Of a stretch of DNA of 64,000 bases, positions 26,702 through 38,151 are shown piece by piece (positions within the stretch are counted from its first letter, which is position 1; every line of letters begins with the position of its first letter). This DNA is from Chryseotalea sanaruensis. Lineage in GTDB: Bacteria; Bacteroidota; Bacteroidia; Cytophagales; Cyclobacteriaceae. The DNA is taken from NCBI RefSeq assembly GCF_003990915.1, contig NZ_BHXQ01000006.1, positions 124,001 to 188,000 on the forward strand, read 5' to 3'. Made by a program: the position numbers and the translations under genes. The notes below the pieces were generated by a model. The model saw only the letters and a program-made list of their open reading frames with translations, made no database searches and was not told the DNA's origin.

Positions 26702-28867
26702 ATGATTCGATCACTACTCCACACAAGCCTTGCTCTCCTGCTCACTTTTTCAGCAGGATTTGCTCAAACACTTATCTCCGGAAAAGTTTCGGATGAAAAG
26801 GGAGAAGCCATTCCAGGTGCCAACGTATCCCTGAAAGATACTTACGATGGCGCCAGTGCAAATATTGATGGTAGCTTTCGTTTTTCTTCTACTGAAAAAG
26901 GCAAGCATATATTAGTTGTAACCTTTGTTGGCTACAAAAATTATGAACAAGCAGTTGAGCTGACAGGTGCACCGTTGACGCTGACCATTCAACTGAAAGA
27001 GACCATTAATCAGTTAGAAGCTGTAACCATCACAGCTGGTGCATTTACGGCCAGTGATGAATCGCGCAGAACTGTTTTTAAGGCGTTGGATATAGCCACT
27101 ACAGCTGGTGCCACTGCCGATATAGCCGGTGCATTGAATACCTTACCGGGTACACAAAAAGTAGGAGAGAGCGGTCGTCTGTTTGTTCGCGGTGGCGAAG
27201 GCAATGAGACAAAAACTTTTATTGATGGTATGGTTGTGCTGGATGCCTACGGCCCGGCTGCACCAAACACACCTTCACGCGGACGCTTTTTGCCTTTTAT
27301 GTTTAAAGGAACGAGCTTCAGTACAGGGGGGTATTCTGCAGAATATGGTCAGGCACTTTCTTCGGCCCTCGCCCTTGATTCTAAAGACAAACAAGAAGTA
27401 ACAAGAACAGACCTTGGTATTTTATCAGTAGGTGGTGACGTTTCGCACACACAAGTTTGGGATCGTGCTTCATTAGCCGGTAAAATTCAATACACAAACA
27501 TTAGACCCTACTATGGTCTGATCAATCAGGAAGTTAATTGGAAAAAACCCTTTGCTTCCTTAGAAGGCAGCAGCGCCTACCGCAAAGAAATCGGTAAGCA
27601 TGGTATGTTAAAAGCCTTTGGTAATTTCAGTACATCTTCCTTCAGTTTATACCAGCACGACATTGCTGATCCTTCACAGAAAAGATTATTGAACTTAGAT
27701 AATAATTATGCTTATGCCAATGCTTTTTATAAAGATCAGTTATCAGAGAAATGGATAATTCGTGGTGGCTTATCGTATACCAACATTACCAATGATGCGA
27801 ACATAGAAGGAGATAACGCGGATGAAAAAGAAGAAGGGATACATACCAAAACCGTTGTAGAAGGTTCACTATCGGATAGAGTAGAGGTCAAGGCTGGTGC
27901 AGAAGTGATTACACGGTCATATGAGCAAGTATTACGCTCATCATTTTTCCCAACGGCACGTATATTGGCTTTTAAAGAAAATGTAACAGCCGTATTTGCG
28001 GAAGGTGATGTTTATGCCTCTAACGCATTTGTTACCCGGGTGGGTGTAAGGGCCGAGCACAATAGCTTATTAAACGAAGTAAGTGTTGATCCGAGAATTT
28101 CACTAGGCTATAAACTTAATACCAATGGTCAGTTCTCTTTGGCGTACGGTAACTTTCGTCAATCACCTAAAAATGATTGGTTAAAACTAAATAACAATCT
28201 GCAGCAGGAAAAGGCGCAGCATTATATTGCCAACTACCAATACATTTCCAATAACAGAACCTTCCGTGTAGAAACTTATTATAAGGCTTATGAGGATTTG
28301 GTAAAATTCACAACTGGTCAGGAAGAGTTAAGCAGCAATAATGGTAAGGGTTATGCAAAGGGTCTGGAGTTTTTCTGGCGCGATAATCAGAGCATTGATA
28401 ACGTTGACTACTGGGTGAGTTATTCTTACCTGGATACAAAACGTGATTACTTAAATTATCCCAATGAAGTGATGCCTTCATTTGCATCTGAGCACAACTT
28501 CTCATTTGTGTACAAGCACTTTGTGTCAAAGTTGAAAACACAGTTTGGAGCCACTTATTCTTACTCCAGCCCACGTCCTTTCAACAATCCAAACGAAAGC
28601 ACTTTTATGGATGGTCGTACACCAGCTTACCACGACTTAAGTATTAACATCAGTTATTTACCGAAGTCTAATGTGATTGTGTATGCCTCTTGTACCAACA
28701 TACTGGGTCGAGAAAATATTTTCGGATACGAATATGCAGCAACACCCGATGTAAACGGTGTGTATGCAGCAAGAGCCATTCGTCAGCCGGCACGCAACTT
28801 TTTATTCCTCGGTGTCTTCATTACGCTTTCAAAAGATAAGGGAATGAATATGTTACCATCACTGTAA
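26702..28867 (+). CDS. TonB-dependent outer-membrane receptor with CarboxypepD_reg-like domain
   Basis: The 721-residue product has a signal peptide (about 1-21, cleavage after GFAQ), a carboxypeptidase-regulatory-like domain (about 22-100, SGKVSDEKGEAIPGANVSL, NIDGSFRF), a plug domain (about 110-235, GALNTLPGTQKVGESGRLFV, RGGEGNETKTFIDGM, GGYSAEYGQALSS) and an outer-membrane beta-barrel to the C-terminus. It should import a substrate with TonB-ExbBD energy; no SusD partner is adjacent, so the substrate is unknown. Co-directional TPR, DUF2141, kinase and regulator genes follow closely. Confidence 0.93.
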   Translation: MIRSLLHTSLALLLTFSAGFAQTLISGKVSDEKGEAIPGANVSLKDTYDGASANIDGSFRFSSTEKGKHILVVTFVGYKNYEQAVELTGAPLTLTIQLKETINQLEAVTITAGAFTASDESRRTVFKALDIATTAGATADIAGALNTLPGTQKVGESGRLFVRGGEGNETKTFIDGMVVLDAYGPAAPNTPSRGRFLPFMFKGTSFSTGGYSAEYGQALSSALALDSKDKQEVTRTDLGILSVGGDVSHTQVWDRASLAGKIQYTNIRPYYGLINQEVNWKKPFASLEGSSAYRKEIGKHGMLKAFGNFSTSSFSLYQHDIADPSQKRLLNLDNNYAYANAFYKDQLSEKWIIRGGLSYTNITNDANIEGDNADEKEEGIHTKTVVEGSLSDRVEVKAGAEVITRSYEQVLRSSFFPTARILAFKENVTAVFAEGDVYASNAFVTRVGVRAEHNSLLNEVSVDPRISLGYKLNTNGQFSLAYGNFRQSPKNDWLKLNNNLQQEKAQHYIANYQYISNNRTFRVETYYKAYEDLVKFTTGQEELSSNNGKGYAKGLEFFWRDNQSIDNVDYWVSYSYLDTKRDYLNYPNEVMPSFASEHNFSFVYKHFVSKLKTQFGATYSYSSPRPFNNPNESTFMDGRTPAYHDLSINISYLPKSNVIVYASCTNILGRENIFGYEYAATPDVNGVYAARAIRQPARNFLFLGVFITLSKDKGMNMLPSL

Positions 28868-28936
28868 GATTTAAGATTTAAGATTTACGAATAACGAATA
28901 ACGAATAACGAATAACGAATAACGAATAACGAATAA
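28867..28936. repeat. Two adjacent heptanucleotide tandem arrays (AGATTTA x3, CGAATAA x7)
   Basis: Three copies of AGATTTA (28867-28887) are followed without a gap by seven perfect copies of CGAATAA (28888-28936). They fill most of the 85 bases between the receptor gene and the TPR gene. Confidence 0.9.
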
Positions 28937-28952
28937 CTATAATCCAAAAACT

Positions 28953-29600
28953 ATGAAAAACTTAAACATCATCCCCCTCATCATTGGACTACTTGTATTT
29001 GCGGCACAATTTACTTTTGCCAATGATAAGTATACTGAAATTATGCAAAAGAATATCGAAGCTGCGTATCAGGCAAAAAGTGTGGAAGAATTTCAATCAC
29101 TGGCCAATACTTTCCACAGAATAGCAGAAGCTGAGAAAACGAAGTGGGAAGCTTTTTACTACGAAGCATACGCATATGTGATGATGACAAATCTGGAAAA
29201 AGATCCAACAAAAAAAGATACTATGCTGGATGCTTCATTAAAAGCACTGGAAGCTGCCAAGGCTTTGCAACCAGGTGAGTCGGAAATGGTGGCGTTAGAT
29301 GGTTTTATACATATGATGCGTGTTACAGTAGATCCGGCTTCACGTGGACAGCAATATTCAGGCATGGCCTTTCAATCGTTTAACAAGGCTGTAGCGATGA
29401 ATCCTGAAAACCCCAGAGCCTTGGCCTTATTAGCACAAATGGAATTTGGCACCGCTAAGTTTTTTGGTTCGTCTACTGCTGACGCGTGTGCTACAGCAGC
29501 AAAGGCTGTGGACAAATTCGAAAACCAAAAGCCGTCTTCTGTGTTGAGTCCTATGTGGGGTAAAAACATGGCGCAGAGTTTGAAGGATAAGTGTCAATAA
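28953..29600 (+). CDS. Exported TPR-like protein of unknown function
   Basis: The 215-residue product has a signal peptide (about residues 1-23, cleavage after TFA) and alpha-helical repeats resembling tetratricopeptide units (DASLKALEAAKALQPGESEM about 90-109, SFNKAVAMNPENPRALALLAQ about 142-162). It is probably periplasmic. It lies 85 bases after the receptor gene and 44 bases before the DUF2141 gene, on the same strand, so a role together with them is likely. No enzymatic motif is seen. Confidence 0.8.
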   Translation: MKNLNIIPLIIGLLVFAAQFTFANDKYTEIMQKNIEAAYQAKSVEEFQSLANTFHRIAEAEKTKWEAFYYEAYAYVMMTNLEKDPTKKDTMLDASLKALEAAKALQPGESEMVALDGFIHMMRVTVDPASRGQQYSGMAFQSFNKAVAMNPENPRALALLAQMEFGTAKFFGSSTADACATAAKAVDKFENQKPSSVLSPMWGKNMAQSLKDKCQ

Positions 29601-29644
29601 CGAATTTTTTTAAAACATACTTAATACACTAACTTTAGAAAAAT

Positions 29645-30088
29645 ATGAAATCCATACTTGCATTACTTTTGGTTGCTTTGATGACCACAGCCTTTCGCTC
29701 TGAAACAAAGGGTTCTTTAGTCGTTTCACTTTCGAACATTACCCAGACCGGTAAAATTAATGTCGCTATTTATCGCGAAGGAGGAGATTTTCCTGATGAT
29801 AAGTTCTTGGTAAAGACACAAACAGGAGATTGTAAATCTGGTGTGTGTACTTTTAAATTTCAAGATTTACCTTTTGGAGAATATGCCATTGCTATATATC
29901 AGGATGAGGATGGAAACGGTAAGCTAAATACAGGTACTTTCGGTGTGCCCACAGAACCCTTTGCTTTTTCAAATAATTTTAAACCGCGCTGGGGAGGTCC
30001 TAGTTTCGAAAAGTGCAGCTTTAAGTTTCAACAAGACAAGCAAAGTATTTCAATCACTATGATCAACTCTCTTTTCGGTGGTGATTAA
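29645..30088 (+). CDS. DUF2141 domain protein, exported
   Basis: The 147-residue product starts with a signal peptide (about 1-20) and continues with a small beta-sandwich of the DUF2141 type: SLVVSLSNITQTGKINVAIY (24-43), then the signature FGEYAIAIYQDEDGNGKL (about 78-95) with a Dx-DxNG-like loop, and GVPTEPFAFSNN (about 101-112). The two Cys of DCKSGVC may form a disulfide in the periplasm. The function of the family is unknown. The kinase gene begins 17 bases downstream, suggesting one operon. Confidence 0.9.
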   Translation: MKSILALLLVALMTTAFRSETKGSLVVSLSNITQTGKINVAIYREGGDFPDDKFLVKTQTGDCKSGVCTFKFQDLPFGEYAIAIYQDEDGNGKLNTGTFGVPTEPFAFSNNFKPRWGGPSFEKCSFKFQQDKQSISITMINSLFGGD

Positions 30089-30105
30089 ACTAAATTCATT
30101 CAATT

Positions 30106-31137
30106 TTGGAAAAGCCAATAACCCACAGCAATAGAAGAGTTAAAGAATACGGAAGTGTTTTTGTCCTTTCAATAGTAGGCTCAACAATCCTAACATATTT
30201 TGCCTGCACTTCTTGTAATGTTGACGTATCAAAATTTGCACTTACTTCTTTTTTCTCAGCTGTGATGTGGGCTGTGCTTTGGATAGGCAATGGTGAGTTG
30301 GCTTCTTTTTTAAGCACGAAATTTCCATGGGTAAAAATGCCCATAACACGGTTGTGGACTGGTCTTATCTCTACAGTGATATTTACAACCATTGCAGCTA
30401 TTGGACTTTTAAAGTTATGGGAGTATTCCCGTAATATTCGGTTCAATGATTATTCAGATTTTGTAATAGTTTCACTGATCATTACTTTTTTTATTTCATT
30501 GACCATGCACGGTCGTGAGTTTTTGTTGCAATGGAGAAAATCAGCGGTAGATGCCGAGCGTTACCAGAAGGAAAGTATGACAGCTACTTATGAGAGCTTG
30601 AAAAGTCAGGTAAACCCGCATTTTTTATTCAATAGTCTCAATGCACTGACTAATTTGGTTTATGAAGATCAGGATAAGGCGGCAAAATTCATTAAGCAAT
30701 TATCAGAGGTGTACCGTTATGTATTGGATACTAGAGATAAGGAACTAGTGCCAATAGCGGATGAGTTGCGTTTTTTAGAATCTTATACTTATCTGCAACG
30801 CATTCGCTTTGGTGATAAATTGAAAATAGAGAATACGTTAGATGCAACTCAATCGCTGGTAGCCCCTTTGGCTTTGCAAATGTTGGTTGAAAATGCAGTC
30901 AAACACAACGAGATATCACAGGATAAACCTTTAACTATCCGATTATACAGAGATGGAAACTTTCTTATTGTGGAAAACACTTTACAACGCAAGCTTAATT
31001 CCGGGGAAGCATCTTCAGGTATGGGATTAGATAACATTACTAAACGTTACCAATTTTTAGATAGTCGTCAGGTTCAGGTTGTTGAGGACGATCAACACTT
31101 TGTTGTTAAAATACCTATTATAAATCCTGTTGCATGA
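30106..31137 (+). CDS. LytS/YehU-type membrane histidine kinase
   Basis: The 343-residue product begins at a TTG (30106). It has about four membrane segments in residues 17-132, then the His_kinase domain (PF06580 type) with QVNPHFLFNSLNAL, where H172 is the expected phosphorylated residue, and a HATPase region with MLVENAVKHNEIS (about 265-277) and SGMGLDNITKRY (about 306-317). No extracellular sensor domain is evident, so the stimulus may be sensed in the membrane. It overlaps the LytTR regulator gene by four bases (ATGA), a sign of translational coupling. Confidence 0.92.
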   Translation: MEKPITHSNRRVKEYGSVFVLSIVGSTILTYFACTSCNVDVSKFALTSFFSAVMWAVLWIGNGELASFLSTKFPWVKMPITRLWTGLISTVIFTTIAAIGLLKLWEYSRNIRFNDYSDFVIVSLIITFFISLTMHGREFLLQWRKSAVDAERYQKESMTATYESLKSQVNPHFLFNSLNALTNLVYEDQDKAAKFIKQLSEVYRYVLDTRDKELVPIADELRFLESYTYLQRIRFGDKLKIENTLDATQSLVAPLALQMLVENAVKHNEISQDKPLTIRLYRDGNFLIVENTLQRKLNSGEASSGMGLDNITKRYQFLDSRQVQVVEDDQHFVVKIPIINPVA

Positions 31138-31898
31138 AGGTATTAATTATAGAAGATGAAGAGCAAGCAGCCAGACGAATTGAAAGCCTGATAAAGGAGC
31201 TAGTACCTGATGTTATAGTGCTCGACAAAATTGATTCAGTTAAACGTGCTGTCGAATGGTTTACCAACAATGTTGTTCCTGATTTAGTGTTGATGGACAT
31301 ACAACTGGCCGATGGTATCAGCTTTCAGATTTTTGACCAGTGCAAAGTAACTAGCCCTGTTATTTTTACAACAGCCTACGATGAATATGCACTAAAAGCC
31401 TTTAAAGTTAACAGCATAGATTACATTTTAAAACCAATAGATAAAGTTGAGCTAAAAGCGGCTCTTCACAAATTAAGTGTTAGCGGAAACACAAGTGCGA
31501 GTGATGCCCAAAGTAGACTGACTAATATAGAGCAAGCCATGCAAATGCTGACGAGGCGCAACAAAACTCGATTTGTAATAAAAGTGGGTGAACACTTAAG
31601 AACCATTGAGGTGGAGAATATCCTTTATTTCTTCAGTCAGGATAAAACTACCTTTTGCCATACCAACGAAAAACGTGACCATATTCTTGACTACACATTA
31701 GATCAGTTGGAAGAGATGCTGGATTCCAGGTCTTTTTTTAGAATAAACAGAAAATACATTATCAGTCCTAAAGCCTTCCAGGACATTATCAGTTATACCA
31801 ACAGTCGTTTACGACTGGTCTTGAAGGATTCGGACGATCAGGATGTGATTGTAGCACGCGAACGTGTACAGGAATTTAAAGACTGGCTGGATCAGTAA
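31134..31898 (+). CDS. LytTR-family response regulator
   Basis: The 254-residue product has a receiver domain (1-120; acidic pocket IIEDEE, phospho-acceptor D55 in LMDIQLADG, TTAYDEYALKAF, conserved Lys in YILKPID) and a C-terminal LytTR DNA-binding domain (about 150-254; FFSQDKTTFCHTNEKRDHIL, SFFRINRKYIISPKAF). It is the cognate partner of the overlapping kinase gene. Its targets are unknown; the upstream receptor operon or the carotenoid genes 40 bases downstream are candidates. Confidence 0.94.
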   Translation: MKVLIIEDEEQAARRIESLIKELVPDVIVLDKIDSVKRAVEWFTNNVVPDLVLMDIQLADGISFQIFDQCKVTSPVIFTTAYDEYALKAFKVNSIDYILKPIDKVELKAALHKLSVSGNTSASDAQSRLTNIEQAMQMLTRRNKTRFVIKVGEHLRTIEVENILYFFSQDKTTFCHTNEKRDHILDYTLDQLEEMLDSRSFFRINRKYIISPKAFQDIISYTNSRLRLVLKDSDDQDVIVARERVQEFKDWLDQ

Positions 31899-31938
31899 AA
31901 ACATCTAACATTTTACCTTAGAAACTGTTTAGCTGTTG

Positions 31939-33417
31939 ATGAGCAAATCAGCAGTCATTATCGGTTCCGGAGTTGCAGGCCTTGCATCGGCTATACGTCT
32001 ACAACTTCTTGGCTTCGATGTAAGCGTTTTTGAGAAAAACAGCTTCCCAGGGGGTAAGCTCAGCGATTTTACTTTGGGGGATTATCACTTCGATCGTGGC
32101 CCCAGTCTTTTTACCCAACCAGAAAATGTGTTGGAACTTTTCAAATTGGCAGGAAGAAATCCCAAGGATTACATTCAGATAGAAAAATTAAATGAAGCCA
32201 ACAGATATTTCTTTGAAGATGGTACTATAGTGCATGGTTATATCGATACACAGAAATTTGATGAAGAGTTAGTTTCCAAACTTGGTGAAAGAAAGGGAAA
32301 TGCAGTTCAATACCTCAGCGAAGCAGCGAACTTGTATCAACATGTTGGTCTTATTTTTCTCGACTATCCACTGCAGCGATTGAAGACATGGTTTAACAAG
32401 CGTATCTTAAAAGCGCTAGCTGTTGTAAAAGGAAAGCACTTAATCAATACAGTAGATCAGGTAAACAAAAAATCTTTTGCTTCACCGAAAACTCAACAAA
32501 TATTTAATCGCTTTGCCACCTACAACGGTAGTAATCCTTACGTAGCTCCAGCAATGCTAACCATGATTCCGCACCTTGAACATAATGAAGGTGCTTTTTA
32601 TCCCAAGGGTGGAATGATCAGCATTACTAATGCATTATTCAAGTTAGCGAATGAATTGGGTGTGCAGTTTTACTTTAATGAAGAAGTAGAAGAGATAGTA
32701 AAGGCCAAAGATAAGGTATCGGCTGTGCAAACTGATCAGCGCACTATAACAGCAGATGTGGTGGTGAGTAATATGGATGTTTATTTTACTTATCAAAAAT
32801 TATTTAAAGACAATAACAAAGCTTTTGAAATAAGTAAGCAAGAGCGATCAACAAGCGCCATCATTTTTTATTGGGGAATAAAAAAATCATTTCCTCAGCT
32901 TGACTTACATTCCATTTTCTTCTCAGAAAACTATCAGCAAGAGTTTGATGAACTCTTTGTCAAGAAAGTACTTCCAAGCGACCCGACAGTTTATATTAAC
33001 ATAACTTCAAAAAAGGATGTGACACACGCACCATCCAATGGTGAGAATTGGTTTGTAATGATTAATGCCCCAGCCTCTCAAATAATCAATTGGGAAGAAG
33101 CAGTTCTGGCAGCAAAAATTAATGTGTTAAAGAAACTAACCCGAATGCTGAATACAGACATAGCGCCATTGATAGAAGAAGAACATATTTGGCATCCAGG
33201 TGGTATTGAACGCGATACAGCATCTTTCCTGGGTTCGCTTTATGGATCGAGTTCAAACGATCGTATGGCTGCTTTCTTTAGACATGCCAATGAAAGTAAA
33301 GATTACAAGAATTTATTTTTTGCAGGAGGTACAGTCCATCCAGGGGGAGGCATTCCGCTTTGCCTTAAAAGTGCTCGCTTGGTCGAACTATTGGTGAAAG
33401 AACAATTTGCCGGTTAA
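31939..33417 (+). CDS. crtD: CrtI/CrtD-type carotenoid desaturase
   Basis: The 492-residue flavoprotein has the N-terminal dinucleotide-binding motif IIGSGVAGLASAIRLQ with FEKNSFPGGKLSDF, an RGPSLFTQP block (about 53-61) and the C-terminal FAD-binding segment AGGTVHPGGGIPLCLKSARL. All are typical of the phytoene-desaturase/CrtD family. The neighbouring CruF-like hydratase makes 1-hydroxycarotenoid 3,4-desaturase (CrtD) the best guess over CrtI itself. The ATG at 31939 is preferred to the overlapping TTG one codon upstream. The expected product is a monocyclic hydroxylated carotenoid of the flexixanthin/saproxanthin type. Confidence 0.85.
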   Translation: MSKSAVIIGSGVAGLASAIRLQLLGFDVSVFEKNSFPGGKLSDFTLGDYHFDRGPSLFTQPENVLELFKLAGRNPKDYIQIEKLNEANRYFFEDGTIVHGYIDTQKFDEELVSKLGERKGNAVQYLSEAANLYQHVGLIFLDYPLQRLKTWFNKRILKALAVVKGKHLINTVDQVNKKSFASPKTQQIFNRFATYNGSNPYVAPAMLTMIPHLEHNEGAFYPKGGMISITNALFKLANELGVQFYFNEEVEEIVKAKDKVSAVQTDQRTITADVVVSNMDVYFTYQKLFKDNNKAFEISKQERSTSAIIFYWGIKKSFPQLDLHSIFFSENYQQEFDELFVKKVLPSDPTVYINITSKKDVTHAPSNGENWFVMINAPASQIINWEEAVLAAKINVLKKLTRMLNTDIAPLIEEEHIWHPGGIERDTASFLGSLYGSSSNDRMAAFFRHANESKDYKNLFFAGGTVHPGGGIPLCLKSARLVELLVKEQFAG

Positions 33418-33449
33418 CGTGTTAAGCAATCAACCCTAAAAGAAAAGAG

Positions 33450-34142
33450 ATGATAGCGCCATTTTTAGCACAGCGATTGGAGCAAATTGCCCCTAAATTT
33501 TGGATTTCGGCTTTATTGGCATTGCTTTTCAATATTGGGGGCATCGCGGCTTTTGCCTTATGGGGAAGGGCATTGTTGTCCACTTTGTCGGCAATTAATT
33601 TATTAATCATGGCCATTTTGGTATTGATTAACCACGAACCAATCTCTAAAAAATTTATTGCTGTATTCATGGGGGTTATACTGATTGGTTTTAGCGCAGA
33701 AATTGTTGGGGTAAATACAGGAATTATTTTCGGGAACTACACCTATTCTTCGGTTTTAGGCTTATCACTTTTTGGTGTTCCGTTTATTATTGGAATTAAT
33801 TGGGCAATGGTTGTGCTGGGTGCCTATACTTTATCTCAACTCATTGTATCTTCTAAATTTTGGCCATACCATCTTAACAAATCTATTGTGAGCATCACAT
33901 TGGCAGCAGGATTAGCTACGCTTTTTGATTATCTGCTAGAACCTGTGGCTATGCATTTAAACTTCTGGCAATGGGAGGGGAACAGCATACCATTACTTAA
34001 TTACATCTCATGGTTTGTTGTTAGTTTTATCGCAATAGTCGTATTGAACAAAACTAAGACTGAAGAAAATAAGCTTGCTGCCATTGTACTATCGGCACAA
34101 AGTATTTTTCTGGTGGGTATTACACTTATGATTCGGTGGTAA
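33450..34142 (+). CDS. cruF: CruF-like carotenoid biosynthesis membrane protein
   Basis: The 230-residue product is an integral membrane protein with about seven hydrophobic segments. AEIVGVNTGIIFGNYTYS (about 76-93), GVPFIIGINWAMV (about 103-115) and FDYLLEPVAMHLNFWQW (about 160-176) match the carotenoid 1',2'-hydratase (CruF, DUF422) family, which hydrates the open end of gamma-carotene-like pigments. It lies 32 bases after crtD, so the two form an operon acting in sequence on the same end group. Its TAA is directly followed by the stop of the convergent gene, with no spacer. Confidence 0.88.
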   Translation: MIAPFLAQRLEQIAPKFWISALLALLFNIGGIAAFALWGRALLSTLSAINLLIMAILVLINHEPISKKFIAVFMGVILIGFSAEIVGVNTGIIFGNYTYSSVLGLSLFGVPFIIGINWAMVVLGAYTLSQLIVSSKFWPYHLNKSIVSITLAAGLATLFDYLLEPVAMHLNFWQWEGNSIPLLNYISWFVVSFIAIVVLNKTKTEENKLAAIVLSAQSIFLVGITLMIRW

Positions 34143-34649
34143 TCAGCGGAGTTCGCGACTGTATTTCAAGGCTCCTTCAGCTAGAGACCTGACACCATTC
34201 TTACTTTCAATCATTAATTCAAAGAAAGCCTCATTGCCATCAGCATATTTACCGATACGACACTTGGCTTTACACCGTGCCAATATGTTTTGTAACATCA
34301 GGTTAGGTGATTCGTCAAGGCAGTACAAAAAATCGAAGGGTGTATTAGAAAAACTCAGCGCATCGTTAGATTGGAGATTCCCCCAAAAAGAAATGTCTTT
34401 AGCGGTAAAGTAGTTGAAGAGAAACTCAAAGTTTTCTTTTTTCTCTGGTAAAAATGCCAGTACCGTAACTTTTTTGCCTTCACCCTCTAGTTTTTTTATC
34501 AATTCCTTTACAACATCATGCTTTGCTCTGTCCTCTACAGAAAAAAGAATCCCCACACTTTGTGCTTTAGCAAAAGTTACGCTTTCGCGATGGGTTTTAT
34601 TTTTCTTAACGTTATTGTTAGTGTTAAAACGTAAAAAGGTAAGTTTCAT
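34143..34649 (-). CDS. DUF6913-like protein of unknown function
   Basis: The 168-residue product resembles a Bacteroidota family of small soluble proteins with SVGILFSVEDRAKHDVVKEL (about 31-50), a beta-alpha pattern with VTVLAFLPEKKENFEF (about 61-76), the conserved PFDFLYCLDESPNL stretch (about 103-116) and a Cys-rich CKAKCRIGKY segment (about 125-134). It carries no signal peptide. The function is unknown; the assignment to DUF6913 is from memory of the pattern and should be treated as probable. It is convergent with cruF with zero spacing. Confidence 0.7.
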   Translation of the reverse strand: MKLTFLRFNTNNNVKKNKTHRESVTFAKAQSVGILFSVEDRAKHDVVKELIKKLEGEGKKVTVLAFLPEKKENFEFLFNYFTAKDISFWGNLQSNDALSFSNTPFDFLYCLDESPNLMLQNILARCKAKCRIGKYADGNEAFFELMIESKNGVRSLAEGALKYSRELR

Positions 34650-34794
34650 CTGTCAATAATTGATTTTACCGGACACTTGGAGTGGCCGTTTAATAAAGCT
34701 GCAAATCGATCTGACATGTCCATTTCATGTAAATATGAGCAATCGATTAAATAACAAGCCTTCAATTTAGTGTTTTTTAATGGAGTCATCCGAA

Positions 34795-37379
<2,585 letters not shown>

Positions 37380-37401
37380 GGCCAAAGTTGAAAAGAAAAA
37401 A

Positions 37402-37409
37402 TAACTTTG
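37402..37409 (+). promoter_or_regulatory. Candidate -7 element of the lipoprotein-subtilisin operon
   Basis: TAACTTTG is a perfect TAnnTTTG match, 31 bases upstream of the ATG at 37441. Confidence 0.4.
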
Positions 37410-37440
37410 TAAGAATATGAAATCCAGAATTTACAATTGA

Positions 37441-38151
37441 ATGAATTTGAAGCTGAGTTTTAGGGTTTTATCTTTTATACTGGCAATTTTGCTCGCTATT
37501 TCATGCGAATCGGATGAAATGGAAGGTATTGTACAGTTGAAAGACCACGAATATATGCCCTTACATGAGGGACTCTACCACATTTATGCCATTACCGAGA
37601 CGGAGTATGTAAACGGCCCTGCAGGGGAGAGCACAAGTTACCAGCTTAGAATGGAAATAACCGATTCTCTTCCTTCGGCTAAAGGTTATTTCACATACGT
37701 TATTCAGCTCAGCACAAGATCATCGGCAGATCAGGCGTGGGTGCCAAGCGAAACCTGGTCAGCACTATTCAACGAGCGGGAAGCTATAGTACAAGAGGGT
37801 AACATAAGCTTTGTGAAGTTGGCGCTTCCTTTAGCTGAAGATCGTACATGGGATGGAAACATTTACAATGCTTTTGGCCAAGAGAATTATACTATAGGTT
37901 TATATGCTCAGCCATTGCGCGTGGGCAACTTAAATTTCACAGATGCCATAGAAGTAATTCAGAGAAATGAAACTGATCCTATTGTAGGTAACGATGTACG
38001 GAATGAAATCTATGTAAGAGGTGTTGGTTTAGTAAGTCGAAAGGTCGAAACCATCGTATATTGTAGTAACAATCAATCTTGTATAGGGCAACAAATCATT
38101 GAGAGTGGTGTTATTAAAGAACAAGTATTGATAGAATATGGTCGCCTGTAG
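37441..38151 (+). CDS. Lipoprotein of unknown function
   Basis: The 236-residue product starts with a lipoprotein signal: a positively charged start, a hydrophobic run (about residues 9-20) and the lipobox LAISC with the lipidated Cys at 22. The mature part is beta-rich (SYQLRMEITD, GYFTYVIQLSTRS, FVKLALPL, REAIVQEGNIS) with two Cys in VYCSNNQSC near the C-terminus. I do not recognise a family. The last 14 bases overlap the start of the following subtilisin gene, so the two proteins are probably made together. Confidence 0.85.
   Translation: MNLKLSFRVLSFILAILLAISCESDEMEGIVQLKDHEYMPLHEGLYHIYAITETEYVNGPAGESTSYQLRMEITDSLPSAKGYFTYVIQLSTRSSADQAWVPSETWSALFNEREAIVQEGNISFVKLALPLAEDRTWDGNIYNAFGQENYTIGLYAQPLRVGNLNFTDAIEVIQRNETDPIVGNDVRNEIYVRGVGLVSRKVETIVYCSNNQSCIGQQIIESGVIKEQVLIEYGRL

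Noticed and set aside
28888..28936. Possible CRISPR-like array
   Set aside because: The units are 7 bases and contiguous, without spacers; this is a simple tandem repeat.
34650..34794. Regulatory or RNA element upstream of the DUF6913-like gene
   Set aside because: 145 bases read on both strands; only loose ATCGAT-containing similarity, nothing supportable.
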